Below, one piece after another: positions 21,706 to 32,169 of a stretch of DNA of 64,000 nt (within the stretch, counting starts at the first letter, position 1; each line of letters starts with the position of its first letter). The notes under the pieces were generated by a model that ran no database searches, was not told where the DNA came from, and saw only the letters and a list, made by a program, of their open reading frames with translations. The DNA comes from Distichodus sexfasciatus. Its lineage: Eukaryota > Chordata > Actinopteri > Characiformes > Distichodontidae. The position numbers and the translations under genes are program-made. The DNA lies in assembly GCA_032718565.1 (NCBI GenBank), contig JAVGVS010000054.1:2045274-2109273 (forward strand), read 5' to 3'.

Positions 21706-22193
21706 ACCACTTTCTCTTAGTCTACAGGAGCAGTGTGAAGGCTCAGTGTCTGTTGTGTCACTCAGCGGTTCAGTAACAGCTCATCACACCGTTAATAACA
21801 CACTAATGGGCTTCTGCTATTAAAACACACTGCCATCAACGAACACAAAATAAAAACCTGCGGCCTAAAGGCCTGTTTAAACACCACCCCAGCACTAACA
21901 CCTCCCTGGCATTACCAACACAACCTGGGATCATGATGTAGGGGTCAAATTAAGGAACCCGTTACCCTCAATGTCCAAGACGATGACAGACTAAGCCCTA
22001 ACCCTACTACCCAAATTGTCCTGGAAAAATGACCTCTTGGATGCGGGTTAAAATTATACAACAGACATTACATTGTATATAGGGACGAAGCAGTTCGGAA
22101 TAAATGAATTAATAAGAAATCTTGTATATAAGTTATAATATTTTAAAGAAGTAAACACCTTGCCGTCTTTATGATGTTCTTCTATTGACTCCT
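21706..22193. other. Unique intronic sequence
   Basis: No recognised repeat or exon. Confidence 0.4.
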
Positions 22194-22201
22194 GTTATTA
22201 C

Positions 22202-23083
22202 TAGACATGCACCAAACCATTTTGTAATAAATAAGTATTTCTCTGTGAGGAGGAGGAGACTGAGGGCCTGTTCCCACGTATGCAGATATTTTTATAAACG
22301 CATATTTTTTTATACGTTTAGGCCTTTTATTTACATGTGTCTGCAGAATCCAGCATTTTGAAAAATATGCGTTTGAGGTGATTAAGACTCTATTTATGTG
22401 TAAACAACAGGCATATAAAAAACATAAAAATATGCGTTTATAGAAATATTCACTTCCGTGTAAACAGGGTTTTTTTTTAACTCAATGTTGTGTAAAAACA
22501 ATTAAAAAAATAAATGTATAAAAAAATGAGTGTTTAAAAAATATCCAAATACATGGAAACAGGCCCTAAGATTGTTCTGTTATGCTTAAGGAAATACTTG
22601 ACTTAAATACTGTTTTCCTACTAAAACAATGTAATAATTATACACACATATGTATATGCTAAATTATTTATCATTAAAATACCATCTCAAAAATTATTCC
22701 TTTAAACACAGTTGTGTAATTTAGTGATGGTCCCTAATCCTGCGGCACTAAAACCATCAGGAACTCAGAGATTGAGTGTGACAGCTTGCGTTGTTAAGGA
22801 AATTAAACAGTATAATCATGAGTTTTCCTTTTGGGGTTGAAGTATGTTGTGTTCCTTGTTTTGCTCATTGTCATATCAATATGTAGGAATTAGCGCGATT
22901 GTTCAACAATAAACCAGCTTTACCGCAGTGCCACTTCCCGTGCATTACCAATTGTGCATGAGTGCATACGCAAACATGGAAAACCTACAGTTTACAAATT
23001 GGCTCCAAAGATCGGCCCGATCCAGCTATTTAAGATGTTATCGTACCAATAGCCGATCCACATATCATATTGGTGCATCCCTA
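22202..23083. mobile_element. Non-autonomous hAT transposon with nested MITE
   Basis: Left terminus TAGACATGCACCAAACCA; right terminus, inverted, TAGGGATGCACCAATATG. An 8-bp target duplication flanks it with one mismatch (GTTATTAC at 22194-22201, ATTATTAC at 23084-23091). Eight-base duplications are characteristic of hAT. The size is 882 bp including a 305-bp MITE. No transposase frame. Confidence 0.8.
22263..22567. mobile_element. MITE nested in the hAT element
   Basis: Terminal inverted repeats of about 55 bp, imperfect: left AGGGCCTGTTCCCACGTATG, right inverted AGGGCCTGTTTCCATGTATT, both continuing into ATATTTTT and ATACRTTTA. Related terminus at 12548. Target duplication not clear. Confidence 0.8.
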
Positions 23084-23099
23084 ATTATTACTAGATCTA

Positions 23100-23470
23100 G
23101 ATCTAAATAATACCAGAGCGACATCAAGCTCTATGCTTAAAATTAACCTCAGTAACTAAAAGCAGAATGAGAGCCAGTGCTCACCTACAACACTGACCAC
23201 ATGAAGCTCCAAAAATCTGACAAATCTCAGGTTTTCCTTTTGTTTTTCTTTTTCCACCTAAAGTCCTGCAGCCACCAGATTTCTCTTCCCTCAAAAAACA
23301 CTATCACTCCCTTTACATTCAAATTTAAACTTCCATTTCCTAATTACATTGACAGACTCCATGAACTTGGGGGTAAGGTCCTTGCTCAAGAGCCCAGTGG
23401 TGGCTCCTGGGAATGGAACCAACATAGAGTTTAACTTAGACCTCTGTGTCGCTATCGCCCCTTTGATTCC
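23100..23470. other. Duplicated segment plus family C SINE fragment
   Basis: 23137-23240 shares TTAACCTCAGTAAC and GACAAATCTCAGGTT with 24058-24160. 23335-23465 (TTCCTAATTACATTGACAG, GAGCCCAGTGGTGGC) is a minus-strand family C SINE fragment. Confidence 0.4.
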
Positions 23471-23555
23471 CAAATGTTAACTTCCGCAAACAAAATCAGT
23501 ATAAAGGCTGGTCCTAACCTACAAAAAAGCTCACAGTCACAAAAACTAACAAATC

Positions 23556-24045
23556 AGGAGTGCGTTTCCTAAAAGCATACCCTTAGCAAAAAGTAGCATA
23601 CTTGAAGTTCATTTTATTAAGTATGCTTGAGTATAAGTATAGGAAGTATACTACGGACCATGTACCATGTACCTTGTAGTGTAAAGTACACTAGTAGAGA
23701 GTGTACTAATTTAATACTTTTTCGGACCAAATTGGAACATTTTTAAGTTTATAAAAATATACTTTAAGTATACTTTATAAGGTCATTTCAAGATTATAAA
23801 ATATACTTTTAGACTTTAGTAGACTTTTCTTTATACTTATCAGTATAAGTCAAGTATACTTCATTATACTATTCTTAAGCGTATAAAATATAGTATATAA
23901 AAAGTAAACTTAATGTATACTGCCTCAGTTTTAGTACATAATAAGTATACTCGTAGTACACGTGAATAAACTACTTTTTGCTAAGGGTAGTTGCTAACTA
24001 CTTAAGCAACTAACATAGTGTACATTAGCAACTAACATAGTGTTG
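23556..24045. mobile_element. MITE (GCGTTTCCYAAAAGCATA type) interrupted by another MITE
   Basis: The left piece GTGCGTTTCCTAAAAGCATA and the right piece GTTGCTAACTACTTAAGCAA followed by CTAACATAGTGTACATTAGC are the two halves of the element that also adjoins the 22-bp minisatellite. They are split by the TA-flanked MITE at 23580-23987. Confidence 0.65.
23580..23987. mobile_element. TA-flanked MITE with 17-bp inverted ends
   Basis: Both ends read CCCTTAGCAAAAAGTAG inward, perfectly inverted. TA flanks on both sides match a Tc1/mariner-type target duplication. The interior is rich in AAGTATACTT-like text. No frame. Confidence 0.8.
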
Positions 24046-24479
24046 CCTAATGCTAGTCTTAACCTCAGTAACATAAAAGCAAATTATTTGAACATTAATT
24101 TACAAGCATTTTTCTTTAGGAGAACCCACAAGTGTACAAAAATCAGACAAATCTCAGGTTCCGCTTCTTTATAACCACGCAATCACACGCTATGAGTGGA
24201 CTTAAGACAGACGTTAAGATTACCAGTCAGAAAAACGCTAATATATAATTGCTAATCCTGACGTTATTCACACCATTACACACATGAGCTTGAACATGCT
24301 TCATTTGTTTAGTTTCCATCTGTCGGTCTGTCTGTTCAGTGCGTCTGCACCATTACACAATCAACTGTTTGTACATTTGTAATAATTGAAGTTCTGTTAC
24401 TGCATCACCCTTTTCACAACGTGCCATTAAAATCCTGAAATATGGTTCCCAAATGGCAACACATTCACCTGTTTTTTTT

Positions 24480-24990
24480 TTCCACACGAGGCCTTTTAGT
24501 CTTGGTTTTTAAAGGGCAATAAGTGTTTACTTTAAAGGAAAATGTTTGGCTAGACGCATTAAGAATTGATCAGGCCCGGCTGTAAAGGGCATGGACGTGG
24601 TTTGTTCTTGGCATGTCCAACTGTGCACTTTTAATTTACCTGATTTGGGCCTTAAAGAGACAGATGCAGGGTGCCCTTTAAGTCCAATGTGTTTGCCATT
24701 TCCTTTACAATGATACAGGCAAATTTAATAATGGCCTCCAGGGCTTGCTGCAGCCCGGGTAGCGCGCCGGATGCGGTTAGCTCGACTTTGATAGAGATTA
24801 ATGAAATGTCAGGTAATTGAGGGGGATTCTGATTGGCTTGTTGAAAGGAGCTGCAATTTCGCTGCTCGTGTCACTGGAGGCCTGCAAGGTGATTGATGGC
24901 GAGTTGACTGGCGCGGGACGTCGGAATTACATGCAGCGTCCTTCTCTGCGGATTCCTCTCCTCATTTGGAACACGGAGGTAAGAAAATGG
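24480..24990. promoter_or_regulatory. Candidate conserved noncoding element
   Basis: Half a kilobase without repeats, frames or indel-prone tracts and with dense homeodomain-type motifs (TTTAATTTACC, GGTAATTGAGG, GATTAATGAAATG), GGCCTTAAAG and TGATTGATGGCGAG. Its texture is that of vertebrate developmental enhancers. Conservation itself cannot be seen from one genome. Confidence 0.4.
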
Positions 24991-25163
24991 CCCTAACAGT
25001 AAAATAAGGCAGTTTTTGAGGCTCTTACTCTGGTGAGGTCTTAAAGGGGGCTAGTGTTCTAATACTGCCGAAGGAAAAACTCAGACGTATATATAGACAT
25101 TATATATAGACACTATGTAAATCCTGATTTTCTTTTTACATTGTGTTGTTTACTTATTATATA

Positions 25164-25813
25164 TGTGACGCTGCACAGCAAAACCAGTCGCTTGTCGCAA
25201 ATTTTCAAAATTGAGTTATTATGTTTTCATGAGAGGGCATAAATCAAGCTTCAAAACGATACCTATATCGAATAAATCGGACGACATATGACTGAGATAT
25301 CAACATTCAAAGGAGTCGGGTTTCTGCTGTCAGGCCAAGTGAGAAACGGAGAAATCTGCCTTTGAAGTTGACTATCGCCGTAGCACTCACAGACGCTTGG
25401 TGCGGTCGCGGCTATGTTCGTATTTACGGTAGCCTACGCTGCATTCACAGCCACACGGATAGCCTACCTGCGTTAGGTTAACTGAACTCGGGAGACGAAG
25501 ATGGATTCCAGAGAAATATCTTCACGCTAGTCAACGAGTGGATTTACCGCAAATATTGGAGTAGAGCGGTCAAAACAGAAACTTTTAACATTCTGCCGGA
25601 ATTGAATTCCTCACCTCAAGAGAGTCACGTTTTTAGGATGGAAAGGGTAAGTTTTCCAGCGAAATTTATTCACAGCAGTACAGTATAGACCTTCCACTGT
25701 TTCAAAACACTAAAAACTAAAAATCCAAAATTTTACCCCACACAACATAAACAGTCGTTTTTCTCGGAAACCTCCGTTGCGACAAGCGACTGGTTTTGCC
25801 GTGAAGGGTCACA
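25164..25813. mobile_element. 650-bp inverted-repeat element, family D, full length
   Basis: Terminal inverted repeats of about 36 bp: inward from each end TGTGACSCTBCACRGC, then AAAACCAGTCGCTTGTCGCA, which is identical in both ends. Two further copies lie at 40763-41315 and 49579-50108. An exon-like frame at 25482-25646 ends at a GTAAGT donor. The target duplication may be TA; superfamily not assigned. Confidence 0.85.
25482..25646 (+). pseudogene. Exon-like open frame inside family D element
   Basis: A 55-codon open stretch (NIFTLVNEWIYRKYWSRAVK, then TETFNILPELNSSPQES) ends exactly at AAAGGGTAAGTT, a strong splice donor. The copy at 40.98-41.16 kb keeps the same frame with one stop (W to stop) and a few substitutions; the copy at 49.9 kb is frameshifted. 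It may be a remnant of a transposase exon or chance. I do not recognise the family. Confidence 0.35.
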
Positions 25814-25892
25814 TATTGTATATTGAGCTCTATCCAATTAAATTAATCTGTTAGATTTGATAAAAGATAAGTTCTGTTGTCAAAACTAGCTT

Positions 25893-26036
25893 TTGGTGGT
25901 AGTGGTCTAGTGGTTAGGACACTCGCCTGTGGACCAAGAGGTTCTGTGTTCAATTCCTACCTCCAGCACTACCATCATTGGGTCCCTGAGCACGGCATTT
26001 AAACCAAGTTGCTCTCAGGGAAGCTATCACTGAAAT
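25893..26036 (+). mobile_element. tRNA-derived SINE, family C
   Basis: Head GTGGTCTAGTGGTTAGGACA with CTCGCCTGTGGACC and a GTTCAATTCC B box, followed by CCTCCAGCACTACCATCATT and GGGTCCCTGAGCA. The tRNA-like head is part of the SINE, not a tRNA gene. Confidence 0.75.
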
Positions 26037-26046
26037 TTGTTGCTAA

Positions 26047-26260
26047 GTCACACCTTACAGGGCCAATTTAGAGTCATCAATCAACCTATAGTGCATGCTT
26101 TTGTCTGTGGGAAGAAACCGGAGCACCCAGAGAAATTCCATGCGAACAGGAGGAGAACACACAAACTCTACACAGAAAGGCCCAACAGCTGACCTGAGGA
26201 TCGAACCCAGGACCTTCTCGCCGTGAGGTGAGGCGCTAACCACTGCGCCACCGTGCTGCC
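26047..26260 (-). mobile_element. SINE, family B
   Basis: On the minus strand: head GGCGCAGTGGTTAGCGCCTC, B box GGTTCGATCC, then GAGTTTGTGTGTTCTCC and the TAGGTTGATTGATGAC region; tail lost. Confidence 0.85.
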
Positions 26261-26330
26261 TCGTGTCCAACATTTATTCATTGTTAAATCCAGACTAGCT
26301 GAATAGCTCACACTCAAGTGGACATGACAT

Positions 26331-26508
26331 GAAAGTGAGAACTGTCAGAGATCAGGTTTTAATAGTGAACACAGCATAGCACACAGTGCACCACAATGAA
26401 ATCTGATCTCTACATTTGACTTATCCGTGAAAGTACATTGTTCGGGGACGGTACTTTGCTCACTGGTACCTGTATGGTACCTTTCCCTGTCTGGGATTTG
26501 AACTAGAA
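26331..26508 (-). mobile_element. tRNA-derived SINE, family A, head truncated
   Basis: CACAGTGCACCACAATGAAA, CTACATTTGACTTATCCGTG and CTGGGATTTGAACTAG (inverted B-box region). Confidence 0.75.
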
Positions 26509-26509
26509 A

Positions 26510-27000
26510 GAGAGAAACTCCATAAGCAATACACTACTACTGTCCAATTAAAATGTGAAAGGAGTAACTTCTCTATTTGTTTCTGAATATTAAAAGAATC
26601 TATTTTCCAACAAGGGTTGAATGTTAGTTAATAAAATGTGTTACATGCACTGATAAAAAAACAGCCAGGTCACTGAACAATGAGTGTCAAGGTAAAAGAT
26701 TTGTCCGCATGTATACTGCATTTGACTACTCCAAAAGCGGCCGTCCAGATGTGTCCCTCACCAACACCAGCATTGCGCTGCTGCAAACCGCAAGGTGACT
26801 GCAGCCCAACAACGTCCGCAGCAACACAACTGCACAAAGGAGAAAAGACTATTTTTAGTCCTGGAAAAAAGTCACCGTGGGCACTAACTGTGACGAATGG
26901 TGTGTGTGGGGATAAATGAAATTCTAAAGGATTTGAAGCAATGTATTAAATAAGAAAGAAAAATTTGAGACGGCTTTTGCGCTGACAAATGAGGCTAAAC
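26510..27000. other. Unique intronic sequence
   Basis: No recognised repeat or exon. The 79-residue frame at 26680-26919 has no domain or splice context. Confidence 0.4.
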
Positions 27001-27450
27001 GTAAACTCCGGCCAAAAGAAAGAAGTCAGTCAGGAATTTAATCCCCTTTTTTGTGCCTTTACATGAAAGTCATCAAATGGATCTTAAAGCCCACTGTTCT
27101 TATAATACGCTGATAACAAACGCATATCGATATCACTGGGAGATGGAATCGCGGGTTTGTTTCTCCCTCCCACCCACAACCACACGAATCCAAATGAGCT
27201 TACAGAAGAAAGAGTAGATGGGATTGAGATGTCTTCGCGCTCCCCCCGTGCCGGGTAATAATTGCCCGGTTGGGAATTTGCTCTCAGACTTTTTCACTCC
27301 CACAGGGAGGAGGCTATTAGCAGATTGTTCTTTTTTTGTGCAAAATGATTGGACTGCATTTCAAACATCCCTATGAATATGCATCACAGAATATAATAAA
27401 AACGCTGCACACAACATGGTACAGGCTTCTATCGATTTGTTGTGGAAAGC
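27000..27450. promoter_or_regulatory. Candidate conserved noncoding element
   Basis: Repeat-free block with GGTAATAATTGCCCGG, AATGAGCTTACAG, ACATGAAAGTCATCAAATGG and TATGAATATGCATCAC. Looks like enhancer-type noncoding DNA, unverified. Confidence 0.3.
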
Positions 27451-27830
27451 CCATGTGTTTTTTGCCTGCCAGTGGATAAGCGGAGTCTTTTTTAGAGCTG
27501 AGACAGAGGCTGTAGTGAAACCTTGTTTGTCTTTGGCAGGATTGTCCAAACTGATTTATAATGGTGTGCTGGAGACTGGGATTTTGGGGTCGATTTGGGG
27601 GTCACAAGTCCATTAAATGTTATATAAAGGAAGCAAAACAGACTGGAGAATTGACAAAAGTGATTTAAGAAGTGGGCACAAAGTAGTTATAACTCCAGCA
27701 TTTAGAGGATTGACGAACAGGGATGTAGGAGTGAATAATTAAACTAAATTTTAATTACAAATTAACGGAATCAGAACAAATCTAAAGAACTAGAAGTGTA
27801 AAGTTTTCAAAACCTATGGTTTGGTGAGAG

Positions 27831-28100
27831 TGGCATGGTGGCGGAGTGGTTAGCTGATCTGCTGTTGCCTCACAGCAACCGTGGAGCCTTTCTGTGTGGA
27901 GTCCAAATGCAAGTTATATAGGTTAAGTGGCGACTCAAAATTGGCCCCTAAAGTGTGAATGTGTGTGTGATTGTGTGCCCTGCGTTGTGTTGGCGCCTGC
28001 CCAGGGCTGTTCCCCGCCTTGCGCCCGTAAGTTCCCCGGACAGGCTCCGATCCCCCTGCGACCCCAGTTGGCTTTAAGCCTTTCGGATAATGAATGAATG
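27831..28100 (+). mobile_element. SINE, family B
   Basis: Head TGGTGGCGGAGTGGTTAG (partly deleted after the A box), body GGCGACTCAAAATTGGCCCC, GGCGCCTGCCCAGGG, tail GGATAATGAATGAATGG. The LINE-like tail is shared by all family B copies. Confidence 0.85.
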
Positions 28101-28329
28101 GTTTGATGATATATATCTTGTTTTACAATGCTAGCAAAGTTTAGTTTAGTCTTACACACAAAATATTCATCCCAGTCTCTTCCAGCTAATGAGACATGCA
28201 CCGTTTTAAGGAAACACTGATACCCAAAGTGCAGGTATCAGTGTCAGTGTGGTGGTGAAGAAGGTTGGATGCAAGACAGACATGTTAATCAGAGCTTTAA
28301 GGAACAGAAACTCAACATCACTAACCATT

Positions 28330-28351
28330 ATATACACACACACACACACAC
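28330..28351. repeat. (CA)n microsatellite
   Basis: Short pure CA run. Confidence 0.9.
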
Positions 28352-28480
28352 AAGATAGACATATGCATCCGCAGGCATGTGAATCTTCAATATGGTAATG
28401 TATATAACATATACCTAACATACCGCTTAGCCCCATCTGTGTTTGGGACACACAGGGACACAGCTGTGTTACATAAAGGG

Positions 28481-28719
28481 GGCAGTTGGCGTAATGGTAG
28501 GGTGTTCGCTCCGTGATCAGAAGGTCAGGGTCGGGGAAAGTTACCACTGAGGTACTCAAGAGCAAGGTACCGTCCCCAAGCACTGCTCCCCGGGCGCTTG
28601 TTAGCTGCCGACTGCTCCTTCACAGATGGGTTAAAAGCAGAGGTCACATTCCCTTGCGGTGCACTGTGTGCTGTGCTGTGGTGTGTTCACAATGACAAAT
28701 AATCACTCACTTTCACTTA
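28481..28719 (+). mobile_element. tRNA-derived SINE, family A, near full length
   Basis: Head GGCAGTTGGCGTAATGGTAG, then GATCAGAAGGTC, ACTGAGGTACTCAAGAGC, GTGCACTGTGTGCTGTGCTG and CAATGACAAATAATCACTCA. The best-preserved family A copy, although its B box is damaged. Confidence 0.85.
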
Positions 28720-29600
28720 GGAAAATGAACATTTAACAGGACTGGGAACACAAGACAAGTCTGCCTCTGGTGGCCAAATGTGGATTGCAGGTTGTGACAG
28801 CATTAACCATTGAGGAAGATGGAAATGAGCATAGATATCAAAGGGGTTGACCATGTTAGGCTTTGCTGAGTGTAAAGTGAGATTTACACTAGGCTGTTGG
28901 AGTGTTACTTGTCATTGAAGATGTTATTTTGGGGACGTGACCCTGCTTGTCAAACCCACAAACTGCGCGTTAGGAATAAAACCACCATGTAAGCTAACAA
29001 TCCATCGAGGCAAAAAGGGGTTTAAAATGAATTTTCACCCCAGAAGCATAGCAACAATCGCTGCACAGCCTCTGAATTCAGCGCCGGACACGTCTTTGGG
29101 TTCCAGTCTATTCGAAATGAGCCCCCCTCTGCTCTCCTCACTACCCAAAATGGCAGCAGCGGCGGCGGCGCTGGGGGGATTACGGCGATTAGCGGGTCAA
29201 GCCCAACGCGGAGAAATGGGTCCCGTGTTTGAAGCGCTGGGGCCTTTCATAGAGCTTTGATCAGGCAAATGTTTGTAGTGGGGGCAAACCTGAAGAACAA
29301 ACAGGACTTCTGAGAGATTAGCTATCTGCCCGATATAGCCCTGTCTCTGAGGCATCTTTAAAAAGAAATAACAAAACCCATGACCGGCAGCTCCTCCACT
29401 GATAATCACTCCCTTATTATGTAGATTGTGCAGAGGGAAGAAAGTCAGAGGCGAGATGGAGGGGGGAAAGATGGAGGGAAAGAGAAATGAGGGGAAGAAG
29501 ATCAGTATAAGAAAGGAGCGAGATCACACTTTTGTCAGTCTCTTAGAGGAAACAGACATGAATCAGTGGGTTCTCAAATAATTATATAGACTGATGAAGG
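28720..29600. promoter_or_regulatory. Unique block with conserved-looking core
   Basis: 28930-29420 is GC-balanced and repeat-free, with a GCAGCGGCGGCGG stretch near 29155 and CCACTGATAATCACTCCC near 29396. A 107-residue plus-strand frame (28937-29260) covers it without a recognisable domain or splice signals. A GA tract follows at 29455-29500. Confidence 0.3.
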
Positions 29601-29957
29601 GATGTAAGAGTCATTTCGGAAGATCAGGTGGAAGGCCACGCCACATTCATCCCTTTTTCTCGTCCTCTTCTTTTATGAGTCAAAAAGGGCCTCTGTACTT
29701 TTTACTACAACTTCAGCAAATGTTGACCAATTTTTAAAGTCTTTCACAATTGCATTCAATTTGCAGCAAATAGAAATTTGACTGAACACACTTTAAGCAC
29801 CTTGTGAAATAACATTATCTTATTAAGAATACATGAAAATGTTAACAGTGAACAATAAAATGTCAATTTATGACCAAATAGAACGACACAGGAACAAAGT
29901 CGCCAGTGAACAGGTAATCGCGTCAACAAATTTGCAACATATTGTAGCTACATGTTT

Positions 29958-30094
29958 AAATTGCCCTGCGTTTTGTTGACGCCTCCTCAGGGTTGTTCCC
30001 CGCCTTGCACCCGTAACTTCCCGGGATAGACTCCGGTCCACTCACAACCCCAGTTGGGATTAAGCGGTTCAGATAATGAATGAATGAATGAATG
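29958..30094 (+). mobile_element. Family B SINE, tail only
   Basis: TTGCCCTGCGTTTTGTTGAC, CCCCAGTTGGGATTAAGCGG and (ATGA)n tail; 5'-truncated, as expected of LINE-driven insertion. Confidence 0.85.
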
Positions 30095-30166
30095 TTTAAA
30101 GTGTGATTGATCTTTGTTGCAATTTTAACTCTGAAAACAACAGCAGTAGAACTTTGAATATCAGGC

Positions 30167-30725
30167 CACGTTTATACATAGCTGCGTATTTACAAAAACT
30201 GCTATTTCCCCCTCCCAACTAACATAGTGTACATTAGCAACCAACATAGTGTTGCTAACATAATTAGCAATACATTAGCAACTATGCTTTCGGGAAACGC
30301 TCCCCAGATCGTTTTCCAAAAAGTATTTATTTACACAAATCTGCATAAATACGCCAAACTATAATGATCATGCCAAACCTGTAGGCAGCAGTGTAACAAG
30401 AAGCATAAAGCCACATTAGCCAATCAGAAACCTGAAGAAAACCAAACAACGAATGACACGATTTCATGTTCCTTCCTAGTGTAAACATGGTGCAAGGCTT
30501 GTTCATGTGGACAGACAGAGAAGTGGAGCTACTTCTAAAAATGAGCACTACCTTTACAGCATCCAAAACAACCAGCCAGAGCTTCCCAAATCTCCACTTT
30601 GGCTGGAGGTTTTAGAAATTATTGTTTTCAGTGAATTAAACCTTCGTTTTCATGTAAATGGAGGGCAGACGTACATGGAAATATTAGCGTTTTCCCAGAT
30701 GCCCGGCTATTTTATTTGTCAGTGA
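30167..30725. mobile_element. DNA transposon interrupted by a MITE piece
   Basis: Left text GGCCACGTTTATACATAGCT resembles the GGGCCTGTTYMCACG termini at 22263 and 12548. 30205-30305 is a MITE of the minisatellite-founder type (AACTAACATAGTGTACATTA to ATGCTTTCGGGAAACGC). Sequence after 30306 resumes with TTTACACAAATCTGCATAAA. Confidence 0.45.
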
Positions 30726-30894
30726 ACATTTGACAAAATTCGATACAGCTCCCTTTATGACCCACAGTGTGTAATTGTTGGTATACTCACTCCTTTGTGA
30801 CGTCTCTTTACTTTTGGGCTGGCAAGCTTCTGACATCATCATACCTCTAATGGTCACAGTCATTTCTCCTTTGGAGTAACCAACCTACAGAGCA

Positions 30895-31181
30895 TCACAG
30901 TGGCGCAGTGGTTAGCGCTGCCGCCTCACAGTGAGAATGTCCTGGTTTCAATCCCTGGGTCGGCCATGGGGTCTTTCTGTGTGGAGTTTGTGTGCTCTCC
31001 CCATGTTGCTCCAAGAGCATGCTATATAGATTGATCGGCAAATCTAAATTTGCCCTGTAAGTTGTGAGTGTGTGTTGCCCTGAGGTGTGTTGTGTTCGCC
31101 CAAGGAAGGTCCCTGCCTCACACCTGTAGTCCCAGGATAGGCTCCGGTCCCCGTCACCCCAGTAGGGATTTAGTGGCTCAG
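30895..31181 (+). mobile_element. SINE, family B, near full length
   Basis: Head GTGGCGCAGTGGTTAGCGCT, GCCGCCTCACAGTGAGAATG, B box GTTTCAATCCC, then GTGTGGAGTTTGTGTGCTC and AGGATAGGCTCCGGTCCCC. Confidence 0.9.
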
Positions 31182-31231
31182 AATTCTCTGTCTGTTAAAT
31201 TGCTTCTTGGGTTGCCAAGAAGTTCTAAGTT

Positions 31232-31375
31232 GTTAGTCTAAATCCAGCTCTTTATTACCGCCACTGGGCCCCTGAGCAAGACCCTTCACCCCCAAGTTCT
31301 TCATGTAGACTGTCCCTGTAAGTACAGAATGGAAGTAACTCTGGATAAGTGTGTCTGATAAATGCCATAAATGAG
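31232..31375 (+). mobile_element. SINE, family C, 3' part
   Basis: ACTGGGCCCCTGAGCAAGAC, AACTCTGGATAAGTGTGTC and TGATAAATGCCATAAATG, the tail shared by many fish SINE/LINE2-type elements. Confidence 0.75.
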
Positions 31376-31609
31376 TTTATTAGGCTTCTTGTTATTGGGT
31401 CTGAGAAGGGTGTTAATTCAATTAAACCTGTTATTATTAATATTTTAGCTTTTTGAAAATTGCCACTATGACTACAAATATTCATGTTTGTGTGTGTGTG
31501 TGTTAATACAAGCCAAAAAGTTTGTGGTTTGATACTGAATGAGCATGCACTCGTTATTCAGGTGAGCATGACAGCGTGTGTATTCGTGTGTGTGTCCCTG
31601 TGCCCACAG

Positions 31610-31867
31610 CCTTTCCCCTGTAAACCCATTAGAGCCGAGCAGGACAGAGTGAAGCACTTTAGCGTCACAGTGGAGGCTCAGAGCCCCCAGCCTCCTCCAT
31701 CACGAGCAAGCGCCGGGGCCCTGCAGGAGCCGAGCGACCGCGGCAGGGGATGCCACCGACTCAGACAAATGTGCCCCTCTCCCTCCCTCTGGTGTCAAAC
31801 AAGCTCATCCCACGTCCTCCCCGACGCCGGACCTATCCTCCCGCTGACATCACATCAGTCACTCTAA
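31610..31867 (+). other. Possible plus-strand terminal exon (weak)
   Basis: A GC-rich open frame runs from directly after CCCTGTGCCCACAG (a good acceptor) to a TAA at 31865. It contains PIRAEQDRVKHFSVTVEAQS, PQPPPSRASAGALQEPSD and a basic stretch. Many third positions are G or C, unlike the surroundings. I recognise no family, no upstream exon and no poly(A) signal nearby. It may equally be a conserved noncoding or CpG-rich block. Confidence 0.2.
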
Positions 31868-32169
31868 CACGCAAAACCAATGACTAGCAGTCCCAAGCAG
31901 TGGTCACACACTTACTCTGACACGCTGCATTCTCACTCCTCTGCTCGCACAGGCAGAGGAAGTAAAAATGTATCTATAAAATACTTTTCACACGGCTATT
32001 ACCATCTAAACATGCTGGACATGTAAAATGTTGCATCAAATTAAGAAAGCATCAATATTAAGGATCTAAAAGGGCCAGAGTTTACAAATATGTCTCAAGT
32101 TGGGGTTTAAAAGATGCATAGGTGCACATTATGATAAAATGTTTATATTTAGTACATTTAGCAACTGCA

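Noticed and set aside
28481..28550. tRNA gene
   Set aside because: A- and B-box-like segments belong to SINE heads that recur with the same SINE body; no tRNA cloverleaf with a plausible anticodon arm is preserved.
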